A stretch of DNA of 64,000 bases from Alphaproteobacteria bacterium HGW-Alphaproteobacteria-18 (GTDB lineage Bacteria > Pseudomonadota > Alphaproteobacteria > Caulobacterales > Hyphomonadaceae): the NCBI GenBank assembly GCA_002841155.1, contig PHEH01000002.1, positions 62,001-126,000 on the forward strand, read 5' to 3'. The translations under genes were made by a program, and so were the position numbers. This document shows positions 54,752-63,930 of the stretch, piece by piece. The notes under the pieces are model-generated. The model searched no databases and had not been told where the DNA came from. It was given only the letters and a program-made list of their open reading frames with translations. Positions within the stretch are counted from its first letter, which is position 1; every line of letters starts with the position of its first letter.

Positions 54752-55180
54752 ATGCATGCTGAACTCGTTCGCGTTGCGCTGCACGAAGTCGATATCAAGA
54801 TTGTCTCGGGCGAGCGGATGCATGTGCTGCAATGGCGGCGCAATCTGCTCTGGGATGAAGTGCTGCTCGATGGCAAGCGCCAGGCCGCCAGCCATGGCCT
54901 GTGGGGCCGCGAAAAGGTCTATGGCCTCGTCTTCGGGCGCGATCTTGAAGGCCGGGGCGGCGAGCAGGTGATGCTGATCCTCGACCCGGCCCAGTCCTAT
55001 GACTGGAGCCATGTCGGCGAGCGCATTCGCGGCGTGCGCCTGGAAGGCAAGGACGGCGCGCTGGTCTCCTATGGCTCGCTGGAAGCGAACGCCCTGAAAA
55101 AGCCCGCCACCTTCTCCGACTGGATGAAGCGCTCCATGGGCATGGACTGGGGCGACGATACCGGCCGGCGCCCGAACTGA
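54752..55180 (+). CDS. protein of unknown function (142 residues)
   Basis: A 142-residue soluble protein starting MHAELVRVALHEVDIKI, with GGAG about 8 bases upstream. It appears to be mostly beta-strand in the first two thirds (SGERMHVLQWRRNLLWDEVLLDG, EKVYGLVFGRDL, GEQVMLILDPAQSYDWS, GKDGALVSYGSLE) and ends with an acidic-basic helix and tail. No signal peptide and no catalytic motif I can name. It follows the RluA gene by about 70 bases and converges with the PBP4 gene 15 bases later. Confidence 0.75.
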   Translation: MHAELVRVALHEVDIKIVSGERMHVLQWRRNLLWDEVLLDGKRQAASHGLWGREKVYGLVFGRDLEGRGGEQVMLILDPAQSYDWSHVGERIRGVRLEGKDGALVSYGSLEANALKKPATFSDWMKRSMGMDWGDDTGRRPN

Positions 55181-55195
55181 TACTCCGCCTGCGGC

Positions 55196-56638
55196 CTAAT
55201 TCGCTTCCGCAATGCGCACGAGGTTTGCGTCCATCTCCCCGATGATCGAGGGCGCGTCCGCCGGGCGGTCATTGGCGTAGACGGCAAAGACCAGCGTCTG
55301 GCCGCTTCGCGCGGTCATATAGCCGGAGAGCGCGTTGACGCCGTGCAGCGATCCGGTCTTGGCGAAGATCTTCCCCTCCAGCGAGGTGCCCCGGAAGCGC
55401 CGCGCCAGCGTGCCATCGGCCCCGCCGACGGGCATCATCGCGCGCCAGTCCTCGCCCCAGGGCTGGCCCGCCGCCCAGCGGAGGAATTCTGCCATGCCGC
55501 GCGGGGTGACGCGGTTATAGCTGGAGAGGCCTGAACCATCGAAAAGCTCCACCTCAACAGGGGTGAGCCCCGCTTCGGCCACCAGCGCGGCTAGCACTTC
55601 GGGGCCACCCTCCTGCGACAGCTCGCCCCGCGCCAGCGCAATGCGCCGCAGCAGAAGCTCGGCATGCAGATTATGGCTGTTGATCAGGATGCGGCGGATA
55701 CTTGCTTCGAGCGGTGCGGGCGTGAGGCGCGCGATCAGCGATTGGGGGGCTTGTGCGCTGCTCAACTCATGGCGGGCACGCATGATGCCGTCCACCGCGA
55801 CGCCGCGTTCGATCAGTAGACGGACAAAGCGCAGGGCGGCCGTCTCCGCCGGATCACGCATCGCTACGGCATAGAGGCGCGGGACGGCATCGGCCGGAAT
55901 AAATCCGGCAAGCCGCAGCATTTCGAGGCCGGGCACGCGCTCCATGCGCAGCGTCGGCTCACTGCCCGCCGGGCCGGTGAGGGCGCGGTTGTCGAAGATC
56001 AGAAGATCGTCCCCCGGCGCCCAGCTGACAACGCCCGGATCACCCGGCGCCGCCCCCGGCGCCACGCTCAGCCCCAGCGTATTCTCGTTCACCGAGAGGG
56101 CCGAGACGGGCGCGGCATAATACCAGATGAAATTGTTCCAGCTCCAGCCCTGCCCCCACAGCGCGGCGGGCAGCAGCGTGTCATCGCCAATCACATCGCC
56201 CACGCGCGTGATCCCGGCGGCGACCACAGCGTCCGCCAGCTGATGCAGGCAATTGTCGATGCAATCGGCGCTGTCCATCAGCCCCGGATCGCCTGCGCCC
56301 TTCAGAACGAGGTCTGGCGCCTCGCCTGCCCCGCGCGGCTCCAGCCAGAGGGATGTGCCGCCGGCCGGGTCCGGCGTGTCGAGGCCGGTGAGATAATGAA
56401 AGGCGGCGGCGGAGGTAAACACCTTGGTGTTGGAGGCCGGGATGAAGCGTTCATCCGCGCTGCGGGCAAACACCTCCCGCCCGTCCAGCGTCATGACGGA
56501 AACGCCCCAGCGCACGCCGTCGACCTCCATCGCCTCAAACGGCGCGGGCGGCGGCGGCTCAGCGGGCGTCGTGGTGCAAGCCGCCAGGCCAAGGACGGCG
56601 GCAGCGAGCGCGCCAGAAAGGTAGCGGGGCAGTTTCAT
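55196..56638 (-). CDS. lipoprotein D-alanyl-D-alanine carboxypeptidase/endopeptidase (PBP4 type)
   Basis: A 480-residue peptidase S13 family protein. Lipoprotein signal ending LGLAAC with C21. Catalytic SxxK is S69-N-T-K72 in IPASNTKVFTSAAAFHYL; SxN is SHN in ILINSHNLHAELLLR; KTG is in FAKTGSLHGVNALSGY. The two-domain insertion between the first two motifs is typical of DacB/PBP4. It trims or cuts peptide cross-links of peptidoglycan. Lipid anchoring is less common for this family. Confidence 0.9.
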   Translation of the reverse strand: MKLPRYLSGALAAAVLGLAACTTTPAEPPPPAPFEAMEVDGVRWGVSVMTLDGREVFARSADERFIPASNTKVFTSAAAFHYLTGLDTPDPAGGTSLWLEPRGAGEAPDLVLKGAGDPGLMDSADCIDNCLHQLADAVVAAGITRVGDVIGDDTLLPAALWGQGWSWNNFIWYYAAPVSALSVNENTLGLSVAPGAAPGDPGVVSWAPGDDLLIFDNRALTGPAGSEPTLRMERVPGLEMLRLAGFIPADAVPRLYAVAMRDPAETAALRFVRLLIERGVAVDGIMRARHELSSAQAPQSLIARLTPAPLEASIRRILINSHNLHAELLLRRIALARGELSQEGGPEVLAALVAEAGLTPVEVELFDGSGLSSYNRVTPRGMAEFLRWAAGQPWGEDWRAMMPVGGADGTLARRFRGTSLEGKIFAKTGSLHGVNALSGYMTARSGQTLVFAVYANDRPADAPSIIGEMDANLVRIAEAN

Positions 56639-56661
56639 CCGTAACCGTCCTTGTCTCGTCC

Positions 56662-59100
56662 CTAGAGGCGTTTCTTGACGCGCCCCTCATGGGCCCGGGC
56701 ATTTGCCGGGTCATCGGGCCAGTCATGCTTTGGATAGCGCCCGTGCATATCCTTGGCCATATCCTTGTAGCCTGCGCCCCAGAACCGCGCGAGGTCCTGC
56801 GTTGTGGCGGCCGGTTTCATGCCGGGCGAGAGCAATTCCACCGTCACCGGCACACGGCCCGCCGCAATCTTCGGATGCTCGGTGAGCCCATAGAAGGCCT
56901 GCGCCCGCGCCGAGACCAGCGGCGCGCGCGGGTCGAGCCAATCCACCCGCGCGCCCTGGCCGGAGGGCAACTCCAGGCTCAGCGGGGCGTGGCTGCGCAG
57001 CGCCTCCTGCAACGGCCAGGCGAGCGACTGGACCAGCGCCTCACGCACATCATGGGCTTCAGGCAGCTGCGCCCCGCGCCGCTTCAGGGCGGGTTTCAGC
57101 CATTCGGGCGCGCTCGCCACAAGGGATTCCAGCGACATCTCCGGCGCTTCGATCAGACCCGCCTCGGCGAGGATACGCAGACGGCTGAGCGTTTCCTCGA
57201 TCACATCGCTGGCGCCAATGGCGCTGAAGCCTTCAGTCTCAATCGCGGCCAGCATCGCCGTGGCGGCTGCTTCAGCGGAGGGTTTGGGGAGCGGGGCTTC
57301 AGAAAGGACAATCGCGCCCAGCGCCTTGACACGCCGGGCGGTGAATCTGCCGGTTTTGGACTCGAAGGCCGCGCGTTCCTCTGTCAACGTAGGCTGGGAA
57401 GCCAGTGCTTCGGCCTCGCTGATGGGCAGGCCGAGCAGGATGCGCGGTTCCTTGGCCGCGCCGCCGAGATCGGCCACAACCAGCCAGTCAGATTTCGCCA
57501 GACCATCGGCAGGCTGAACACCCGCTGCGCGACCAGACGCCATCAGATAGCTGCCCGCGCTGCCCGGCCGCCGCCGTGCCACCTGATCGGGCCAGGCCCG
57601 GGCGAGAAGCTTTGCCAGATCGCCGCCGGGCGCCGCGCCCCCGCCCCAGCTTTTTGCCTGCTGTTTCAGGGCGCGCGACCGCGGGCTGCCATCGGCGCGA
57701 AAGCGCTGGAGACGCGAGGCAAGATCACTGCTGTCCCCGCCCATGCCGCGCTCGCCCATCATGGCGGCAATTTCGGCGGCAAGCGCCTTCTCTGCCGGCC
57801 CGGGGGCCGACGCAACCAGGGCGGCAAGGCGCGGGGGCAAAGGCATGCGCGCCATCTCCTTGCCCTTGCCTGTGAGCTTGCCCGCTTCATCCAGCGCGCC
57901 GAGCGCGGTGAGCTGGTCGCGCGCGCCTTTCAGCTTTCCGGCCGGCGGGGCGTCCATCCATGTGAGCGCGCCCGCGTCCTGCGCCCCCCATTCGGCCAGC
58001 GTCAGGGCGAGGCCGGAAAGATCCGTGACCAGAATTTCAGGCGTGGGCGCGGCCATCAGCCCGCGCGTGGCGGCCTCATCCCAGAGGCGGTAACAGACAC
58101 CCGGCGCGGTGCGCCCCGCCCGGCCCCGGCGCTGATCGGCCGAGGCGCGCGAGGCGCGCACGGTGGTCAGCCGGCTGCCCAGCCCGCCAAGGTCTTCCTC
58201 GGCCACCCGCGAGAGACCCGCATCAATAACAATCCGTACGCCCTCAATCGTCAGCGCGCTTTCGGCAATGTCGGTGGCCAGCACAATCTTGCGCTTGCCT
58301 GGCGGGGCGGGCGAGACCGCCGCGTCCTGCTCGCCCGGCGAGAGCGCGCCATAGAGCGGCGCAATGATAACGTCCGGCCCGAGCCCGGTCAGTGCCTCGG
58401 CCGTGCGGTTGATCTCCCGCGCGCCCGGCAGGAAGGCGAGGACAGACCCCGCCTCCTCCCGCAGCGCCTGACGGATCACCCTTGGCATCCGGTCTTCGAT
58501 CCGCTCGTCCGACTTGCCGAGATAGCGTGTCTCCACCGGATACATCCGCCCCTGGCTCTCGATCACCGGTGCGTCGATGGCGCGGGCAACGGCGGCAGTA
58601 TCGAGCGTCGCCGACATGATCAGAAGGCGGAGATCCTCGCGCAGGATCGCCTGAGCCTCCAGGGCGAGCGCCAGGCCAAGATCGGCATTCAGCCGCCGCT
58701 CGTGAAATTCGTCAAACACCACCGCGCCGATGCCGGTGAGTTCCTGATCGGCCAGGATGCGGCGGGTGAAGAGGCCGTCGGTGATAACTTCAATGCGCGT
58801 GTCCCTGGAGACTTTCCGGTCCACCCGCGTGGTGAGGCCGATGGTCTGGCCGACGCGCTCTCCCAGGGAGGACGCCATGCGCTCGGCGGCCATGCGCGCG
58901 GCCACGCGGCGCGGCTCCAGCAGCAGGATGCGCCCCTCGATCACGCCCGGCGCGCCCAGCATACCGGCCAGCGCCAGCGGCACGCGCGTTGTCTTGCCCG
59001 CGCCCGGCGGCGCCGCCAGTACCAGACGCGGCCCCGCCGTCAATGCGCGGAGGATGTCCGGCATCACCTCATCAATCGGAAGGGCCTCGGCGTGGGTCAT
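56662..59100 (-). CDS. hrpB: ATP-dependent helicase HrpB
   Basis: An 812-residue DEAH/DExH RNA-type helicase. Walker A APPGAGKT (30-37), DEFH motif II in VFDEFHERRLNADLGLAL, SATLDT motif III, the helicase C part with ATDIAESALTIEGVRIVIDAGL and QRRGRAGRTAPG, and the long C-terminal domain particular to HrpB. The open frame extends 148 codons further upstream, but the ATG at 59100 begins the family N-terminus. The long open frame on the other strand (56689-59571) is its shadow. Confidence 0.93.
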   Translation of the reverse strand: MTHAEALPIDEVMPDILRALTAGPRLVLAAPPGAGKTTRVPLALAGMLGAPGVIEGRILLLEPRRVAARMAAERMASSLGERVGQTIGLTTRVDRKVSRDTRIEVITDGLFTRRILADQELTGIGAVVFDEFHERRLNADLGLALALEAQAILREDLRLLIMSATLDTAAVARAIDAPVIESQGRMYPVETRYLGKSDERIEDRMPRVIRQALREEAGSVLAFLPGAREINRTAEALTGLGPDVIIAPLYGALSPGEQDAAVSPAPPGKRKIVLATDIAESALTIEGVRIVIDAGLSRVAEEDLGGLGSRLTTVRASRASADQRRGRAGRTAPGVCYRLWDEAATRGLMAAPTPEILVTDLSGLALTLAEWGAQDAGALTWMDAPPAGKLKGARDQLTALGALDEAGKLTGKGKEMARMPLPPRLAALVASAPGPAEKALAAEIAAMMGERGMGGDSSDLASRLQRFRADGSPRSRALKQQAKSWGGGAAPGGDLAKLLARAWPDQVARRRPGSAGSYLMASGRAAGVQPADGLAKSDWLVVADLGGAAKEPRILLGLPISEAEALASQPTLTEERAAFESKTGRFTARRVKALGAIVLSEAPLPKPSAEAAATAMLAAIETEGFSAIGASDVIEETLSRLRILAEAGLIEAPEMSLESLVASAPEWLKPALKRRGAQLPEAHDVREALVQSLAWPLQEALRSHAPLSLELPSGQGARVDWLDPRAPLVSARAQAFYGLTEHPKIAAGRVPVTVELLSPGMKPAATTQDLARFWGAGYKDMAKDMHGRYPKHDWPDDPANARAHEGRVKKRL

Positions 59101-59224
59101 GTGCCCGCTGATAGGGCGGCCCCTGCCCCAATGGCAAGCACTCTGCGCGCCAACGCAGGCGGGGCGGTTGCCATCTTTCGCCCCGGCCCCTACCGTCGCG
59201 GCGGGTATATGCTGGGAGTTGCGT

Positions 59225-60538
59225 ATGAAGGCGTGGTTTGCAATCGATCTCTGGAAGCGGGTGCTGATGGGCCTCGTTCTGGGCACACTGATAGGCCTTG
59301 CCTTCCGGTATGGCCTCGGCCCGGAACGCGGCAGCGAGATCGTCACCACCTGGTTCAAGCCGGTCGGCGATGCCTTCATCAGCCTCATCCAGATGCTGGT
59401 TGTGCCGCTGATCTTCACCACGCTGGTTTCCGGCGTGCTGGCGATGGGCGACCCCAAACGCCTCGGCAGCCTCGGCGGGCGGGCGATGGCGATGTATATG
59501 GTCACCACCGTTTTTGCGATCTGCTTCGGCCTGCTGATGGGCACGCTGGTTCAGCCGGGCGCGGGCTTTGATACCTCCATCGCCTCAACCACCGACATTG
59601 AAGCAACCCGCTCGCGCCTTGCCGCCAACGCGCCGCCCGGCACGGTGGGCGAGCAGCTGATGAACACGCTGCTGTCGATCATTCCGAAAAATCCGATTGA
59701 TGCTCTCGCCCGGGGCGATGTGCTGCAGATCATCTTCTTCGCCATCCTTCTGGGCATCGGCATCATGATGGCCGGGGAAGCGGGCAAGCCGGTGGAGAAG
59801 CTGTTTGCTTCGGCCTCCGAAGCCATCATGAAGCTCACCCTGATCGTCATGGAAACCGCGCCGCTCGGCGTGCTGGCGTTGATGGCCTGGGTGATGGGCG
59901 ACCGGGGGCTGAGCATCCTCACCGTGCTCGGCAAGATGACGCTGGCCCATTACACCGCCTGCATCCTGCATATCCTCTTCACCTATGGCTTCATCGTGAA
60001 GGTCATCCTGCGCCTGCCCCTGCTGCCCTTCCTCAGGGGCGTGTTCGATGCCCAGATGGTCGCCTTCTCGACCTCATCGTCCAACGCCACCCTGCCGATG
60101 ACAATTTCCTGCGCGACCAAAAATCTCGGCATCGGCAAGCCGATTGCCTCCTCGGTCCTGCCGCTCGGCGCGACCATCAATATGGACGGCACCGCGCTCT
60201 ATCAGGGCCTGATCGCGCTGTTCGCCGTGCAGGCGCTCGGCATCCCGATGGCGCCGAGCATGTATCTGACCATCATCCTGATGGCGACGCTGGTGTCGAT
60301 CGGTACGGCGGGCGTGCCCTCGGTCAGCCTGCTGCTGGCTACCACCACGCTCAGCATTGTCGGGGCCAATCCGGAACAGATCGTGCTGATCATTGCCGTG
60401 CTGTTCCCGTTCGACCGGATCCTCGACATGATGCGCACTGTGACCAACATCACCGGCGACCTCGCCGTCTCCACCGCCGTCGCCAAATGGGAAGGCGACC
60501 TGGATGAGGACGTCTTCCGAGCAAAAGACCCGGTGTAA
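59225..60538 (+). CDS. dicarboxylate/amino acid:cation symporter (DAACS family)
   Basis: A 437-residue transporter with about eight membrane helices and two re-entrant hairpins. Diagnostic motifs: the serine-rich hairpin AFSTSSSNATLPMTI, the substrate/Na+ site ATINMDGTALYQ, and TTTLSIVGANPEQIVLIIAV-FPFDRILDMMRTVTNITGD. It imports glutamate, aspartate or C4-dicarboxylates with H+ or Na+. The open frame goes back past the hrpB start; the ATG at 59225 gives a normal N-terminus. Divergent from hrpB. Confidence 0.92.
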   Translation: MKAWFAIDLWKRVLMGLVLGTLIGLAFRYGLGPERGSEIVTTWFKPVGDAFISLIQMLVVPLIFTTLVSGVLAMGDPKRLGSLGGRAMAMYMVTTVFAICFGLLMGTLVQPGAGFDTSIASTTDIEATRSRLAANAPPGTVGEQLMNTLLSIIPKNPIDALARGDVLQIIFFAILLGIGIMMAGEAGKPVEKLFASASEAIMKLTLIVMETAPLGVLALMAWVMGDRGLSILTVLGKMTLAHYTACILHILFTYGFIVKVILRLPLLPFLRGVFDAQMVAFSTSSSNATLPMTISCATKNLGIGKPIASSVLPLGATINMDGTALYQGLIALFAVQALGIPMAPSMYLTIILMATLVSIGTAGVPSVSLLLATTTLSIVGANPEQIVLIIAVLFPFDRILDMMRTVTNITGDLAVSTAVAKWEGDLDEDVFRAKDPV

Positions 60539-60550
60539 CGTATTGAAATC

Positions 60551-60576
60551 GCCCTCTCCCTGAAATGGGCGAGGGC
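60551..60576 (+). terminator. hairpin after the symporter gene
   Basis: GCCCTC-T-CCC pairs with GGG-C-GAGGGC around TGAAAT, 12 bases past the symporter stop. It probably slows or helps end the transcript together with the next hairpin. Confidence 0.4.
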
Positions 60577-60595
60577 GCTGAAATGACCCCCAAGG

Positions 60596-60630
60596 AAAAA
60601 GCCCGGCCTCACGATGAGACCGGGCTTTTT
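60596..60630. terminator. bidirectional intrinsic terminator
   Basis: AAAAAGCCCGGCCTC pairs with GAGACCGGGCTTTTT (one C-A mismatch), with A-run and T-run on the two sides. It serves both the symporter gene (plus) and divL (minus). Confidence 0.85.
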
Positions 60631-60653
60631 CTTTTGGGGGCTAATGGCTCAGA

Positions 60654-63101
60654 TCAGTGCGCGGTCGGCTGAGGCTCGAAGGCGTTATGGCTGGGCGGCA
60701 GCGAAGCGGTGACCGGCGCCTGCGAGGGCAGCCAGCAGGTAACTTCAAGCCCGCCCCCATCCACCGATTTCATGCCGACCGTGCCGCCATGCAGATGGAT
60801 GAAATGCTTCACCAGGGCGAGGCCGAGACCCGCGCCGCGCTGGTCGCCGGAAACGAAGCTGTCAAAGCTCGTGGCGCGCTTGTCGGCCTCAAGGCCCGCG
60901 CCATTGTCCCGTACGCTGAGGGTGATCATGTCGCCCATGCGCTGGGCGGAAACAACGATCTCCCCGCCCGGCTCGGTAAAGCGCAGCGAGTTGGAGATGA
61001 GGTTGAACAAGACCTGCTTGATCCGGCGCTCATCGCCCCGCATCTGGCCAAGCCGCCCGGTGATCTCGGCGCGCACCGAAACCTCGGTATCTTCCGCCTT
61101 CGACACGACGAGTTCCACGCTCTGATGGATGACCTCTTCCAGATCAAGCTCGCTGAGTTCCAGATCAAGGCGCCCGGCCTCGATCAGGGCCAGATCGAGA
61201 ATGTTCTCGATCAGCTTGTTGAGATGGTCAGACGCCGAGAGAATGGCGCGGACGTGATCGGTCTGACGCTCGGTCAGCGGGCCATTGCGCTGGGTTTCCA
61301 GAAGCTCGGCATAGCCAAAGATCGTGGTCAGCGGCGAGCGCAGCTGATAGCTCACATTGCGCACGAACTCGGTCTTCAGGCGGTCGGCCGCTTCAAACGC
61401 TTCGGCCCGGTCGCGCAGCGCCGATTCCACCCGGCGCGTGGCGGTCACATCGGCAAAGGCGATCATCGTGTTTCCATCCGGGAGCGGATGGGTGAGATAG
61501 GTCAACAGCGAGCCATCTGACCGGCGCATCTCGCCGGTGGTGGACTGGCGCGCGGTCGGGTCAGTGATGTGAACCTTGATCGCGTCCCAGATGTCCATGT
61601 CATGGAACAGGGGCACGCAGCCCCCGATCACATCGGCATAGTCGGGATTGTCCTTCAGCCGGTCAGCCGGGATATCCCACACCCGTTCAAAGGCGCGGTT
61701 GTGCAGCTTCAGCCGCCCGTCCGAGCCGAACACGGCGACCGCCTCATGCAGATTGTCCAGCGTCGAAGACTGCGTCTTGATCAAGGCATTGAAGCGCGTC
61801 TGCAGCGACAGGTGATCGGTGATGTCCTTGAACAGGACCAGCAGCCCGCCCATCGGATGGCGTTGGCGCGTCACAGACAGGGTGCGGCTGTCGGGCAGAG
61901 ACCATTTGTCTTCCTTCACCCCGTCAATGTCGAGATAGTAGGAAATCTCCTCGGCGCGCCATTCGGCATAGTTCATCCGTGCCGGGAGCTTGCGCTTCTC
62001 GCGCAGCCGGTCGAGCAGCTGGCCATGATTGGGCCGATCAAGGAGGAAGGTCTCCTCCAGATCCCACATGTCGCGGAAGGCCTTGTTGTAGAAGTTGAGC
62101 TTGCGGTCAGGCCCGAAGATCGCCACGGCGTCGGCCACATGGTTGAGCGTCTCGTCATGGGCGCGCACATGCCGGTTAAGCTCCTCGCGGGAGTTTTCCT
62201 GATCGGTCACGTCAAACGCCATACACCCTGCCCCGCCCGAGAGCGGGAATGTCAGCACGCGCATTGCCCGGCGCTGGTTGTTGACCACGATATGCCGCGT
62301 CTCGTCATGCTCGGCGCCGTCGGTAATCGTCTTGCGCGCCTGCTCGCTGACGGCCTGGTCGAGCGTCACCTGACGCTCCAGCACGCGGTCGAGATTGCCG
62401 CCATCAACCGCTTCGATATAGGCGGGGTTGGCCCATTGCAGGCGCCCCATGCCCGACACGCGCCAGGCCGGGAACGGCGCCTTGCCCAGCATGTCGAGGA
62501 AGGCGGTCGGGTCGCGCGCAATCACCTGGCGCGCCTCTTCCAGCTTGCCGCGGGCCGAGCTCTCTTCCAGGCCCTTGATCGTCGTATCGTTGATCCAGAC
62601 CACCGCGCGCACGCCGGCCGTGCGCCCATCGGCCTCCAGGAACCGGCCCGACGTGCCGATGATCGTCAGCGAGAAAGGCTGGCCGCTCTCGCGCAGCTCG
62701 CGCAGGCGGATGCGCAGCGTCGTATCCTGCCCGGCCGAATCCCGCGCTTCCAGATCGGCAAGCCCCTCGACGATGCGCACCGCCGGGTCCGGCGAGATCG
62801 CGTCATCGGTAAAACTCAAGAGGCCGGCCAGCGCCACAGGGGAGCCGTAAAGCTCCGGCGGCGTGATTTCGTCCCCGTCGAGCTCCAGCTTGTCGCCCTG
62901 CCAGACAAGAATAACGCCCGGATGGGCACCTAACACAGATTTAAGGCCGGCATTTTCGGTTTCGCGGTCTCCGGCGACTTCCCGGTAGCGTTTGGCCGCG
63001 CCGCGCGCGCCGTCTGACACCCGAAGCGCCCAGAGGAGCGCCCCCAGCGCCAGAAGCGCGGTGCCAATAGCCATCAGAATGGGCATCTGTTCAGCGGTCA
63101 T
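60654..63101 (-). CDS. divL: DivL-type cell-cycle pseudo-histidine kinase
   Basis: An 815-residue membrane protein: one N-terminal helix (IGTALLALGALLWALRV), four or so PAS-like domains (about 60-560, e.g. GPDRKLNFYNKAFRDMW and GSDGRLKLHNRAFERVWD), then a HisKA-like dimerisation domain and ATPase domain. In the H-box, FVRNVSYQLRSPLTTIFGYAEL, the phospho-accepting histidine is replaced by tyrosine Y585, the hallmark of DivL. ATPase motifs: NLISNSLRFTEPGG, SVRDNGAGLEAD, GAGLGLALVKHF. Caulobacter DivL interacts with CckA and DivK to steer CtrA activity. A CtrA-type site lies about 120 bases upstream. Confidence 0.9.
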   Translation of the reverse strand: MTAEQMPILMAIGTALLALGALLWALRVSDGARGAAKRYREVAGDRETENAGLKSVLGAHPGVILVWQGDKLELDGDEITPPELYGSPVALAGLLSFTDDAISPDPAVRIVEGLADLEARDSAGQDTTLRIRLRELRESGQPFSLTIIGTSGRFLEADGRTAGVRAVVWINDTTIKGLEESSARGKLEEARQVIARDPTAFLDMLGKAPFPAWRVSGMGRLQWANPAYIEAVDGGNLDRVLERQVTLDQAVSEQARKTITDGAEHDETRHIVVNNQRRAMRVLTFPLSGGAGCMAFDVTDQENSREELNRHVRAHDETLNHVADAVAIFGPDRKLNFYNKAFRDMWDLEETFLLDRPNHGQLLDRLREKRKLPARMNYAEWRAEEISYYLDIDGVKEDKWSLPDSRTLSVTRQRHPMGGLLVLFKDITDHLSLQTRFNALIKTQSSTLDNLHEAVAVFGSDGRLKLHNRAFERVWDIPADRLKDNPDYADVIGGCVPLFHDMDIWDAIKVHITDPTARQSTTGEMRRSDGSLLTYLTHPLPDGNTMIAFADVTATRRVESALRDRAEAFEAADRLKTEFVRNVSYQLRSPLTTIFGYAELLETQRNGPLTERQTDHVRAILSASDHLNKLIENILDLALIEAGRLDLELSELDLEEVIHQSVELVVSKAEDTEVSVRAEITGRLGQMRGDERRIKQVLFNLISNSLRFTEPGGEIVVSAQRMGDMITLSVRDNGAGLEADKRATSFDSFVSGDQRGAGLGLALVKHFIHLHGGTVGMKSVDGGGLEVTCWLPSQAPVTASLPPSHNAFEPQPTAH

Positions 63102-63217
63102 CGAGCTACCGGGCCTCTAGTTTGGCGCATCTTGCACCGATCATTGCCGTCCGCGCGCAGAAACAGGCGCCGCGACTCGCGAGAGTTTATACTGGTTAAT
63201 GAATGGTGCTGCGAGCG

Positions 63218-63232
63218 TTAAGGCGGGGTTAA
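63218..63232. promoter_or_regulatory. CtrA-type site TTAA-N7-TTAA between divL and the EF-hand gene
   Basis: TTAAGGCGGGGTTAA matches TTAA-N7-TTAA perfectly. It lies about 117 bases upstream of divL and about 122 bases upstream of the divergent EF-hand gene, so it could control either. A second TTAAT lies 20 bases away. Confidence 0.5.
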
Positions 63233-63354
63233 TACTGCTTACCTCACGCTGCCTCCAGTTCAGCCGTGCTGGCCCCCAAGCCTGCACTTAGGTGTTGCAA
63301 AGACGCCACACCCACCTAGGTTATACCGGCCTGCCTTTCAGGAGCTTTCCTCGC

Positions 63355-63930
63355 ATGCGCGCTATCCTTGCCTGCCTTGCCCTGTCGCTTGTTTTACCCT
63401 TCACGGCGGCCGCCTCCGGTGAGGAAGGGGCCATTGATACAGACGAGATCGTGCGCCTGCCCGGCCAGCAGGCTGGCCGGCCCGACAAGATGTCCCTGCC
63501 CGGCGGCAAAGGCGGCAAGCCCGAGCGCCTGGTGCCCGGCGGCGTCCTGATCGTCAGCTTCGACGCAAATGGCGATGGCATCATCACGCAGGAAGAGCTG
63601 CGCGAAGGCATCGCCGCCGCCTTTGCGCTGGCCGACGCCAATGGCGATGGCGAGCTGACCGCGCTGGAACAGCAGGCCTGGGCCGCCAACATGCCGGTGC
63701 GCGACGATACCCTTGCCAATCCGGTCCGCTTCGATCCCAATCTCGACCGGATCGTGACCTATGAAGAATTCTACACCGTCGTCCTGCAACTGGCGGCCAG
63801 CTATCAGGATGCTTCCGGCAATGTTTCGGTGGCCAGCCTCGCGGCCCCGGAGAAACCCGAGAAGGACGACCGCCGCCTGGCCCAGGGGCTCCAGCCCGGA
63901 GAGCTTCCCCCCCGCGGCCCCCGCCGCTGA
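63355..63930 (+). CDS. secreted EF-hand calcium-binding protein
   Basis: A 191-residue protein with a signal peptide (ILACLALSLVLPFTAAASG). Three EF-hand-like loops: DANGDGIITQEE, DANGDGELTALE and DPNLDRIVTYEE (the last has Arg at the conserved glycine). The C-terminal third is Pro/Arg-rich and disordered. Probably a periplasmic Ca2+ binder of unknown role. The ATG at 63355 is preceded by GGAG; an open frame 21 codons longer lacks a signal peptide. Confidence 0.85.
   Translation: MRAILACLALSLVLPFTAAASGEEGAIDTDEIVRLPGQQAGRPDKMSLPGGKGGKPERLVPGGVLIVSFDANGDGIITQEELREGIAAAFALADANGDGELTALEQQAWAANMPVRDDTLANPVRFDPNLDRIVTYEEFYTVVLQLAASYQDASGNVSVASLAAPEKPEKDDRRLAQGLQPGELPPRGPRR

Noticed and set aside
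56689-59571. 960-codon open frame on the plus strand opposite hrpB
   Set aside because: It is the complement of a well-supported helicase, has Arg/Gly/His-rich low-information sequence and no recognisable domain. High GC content produces such shadow frames.
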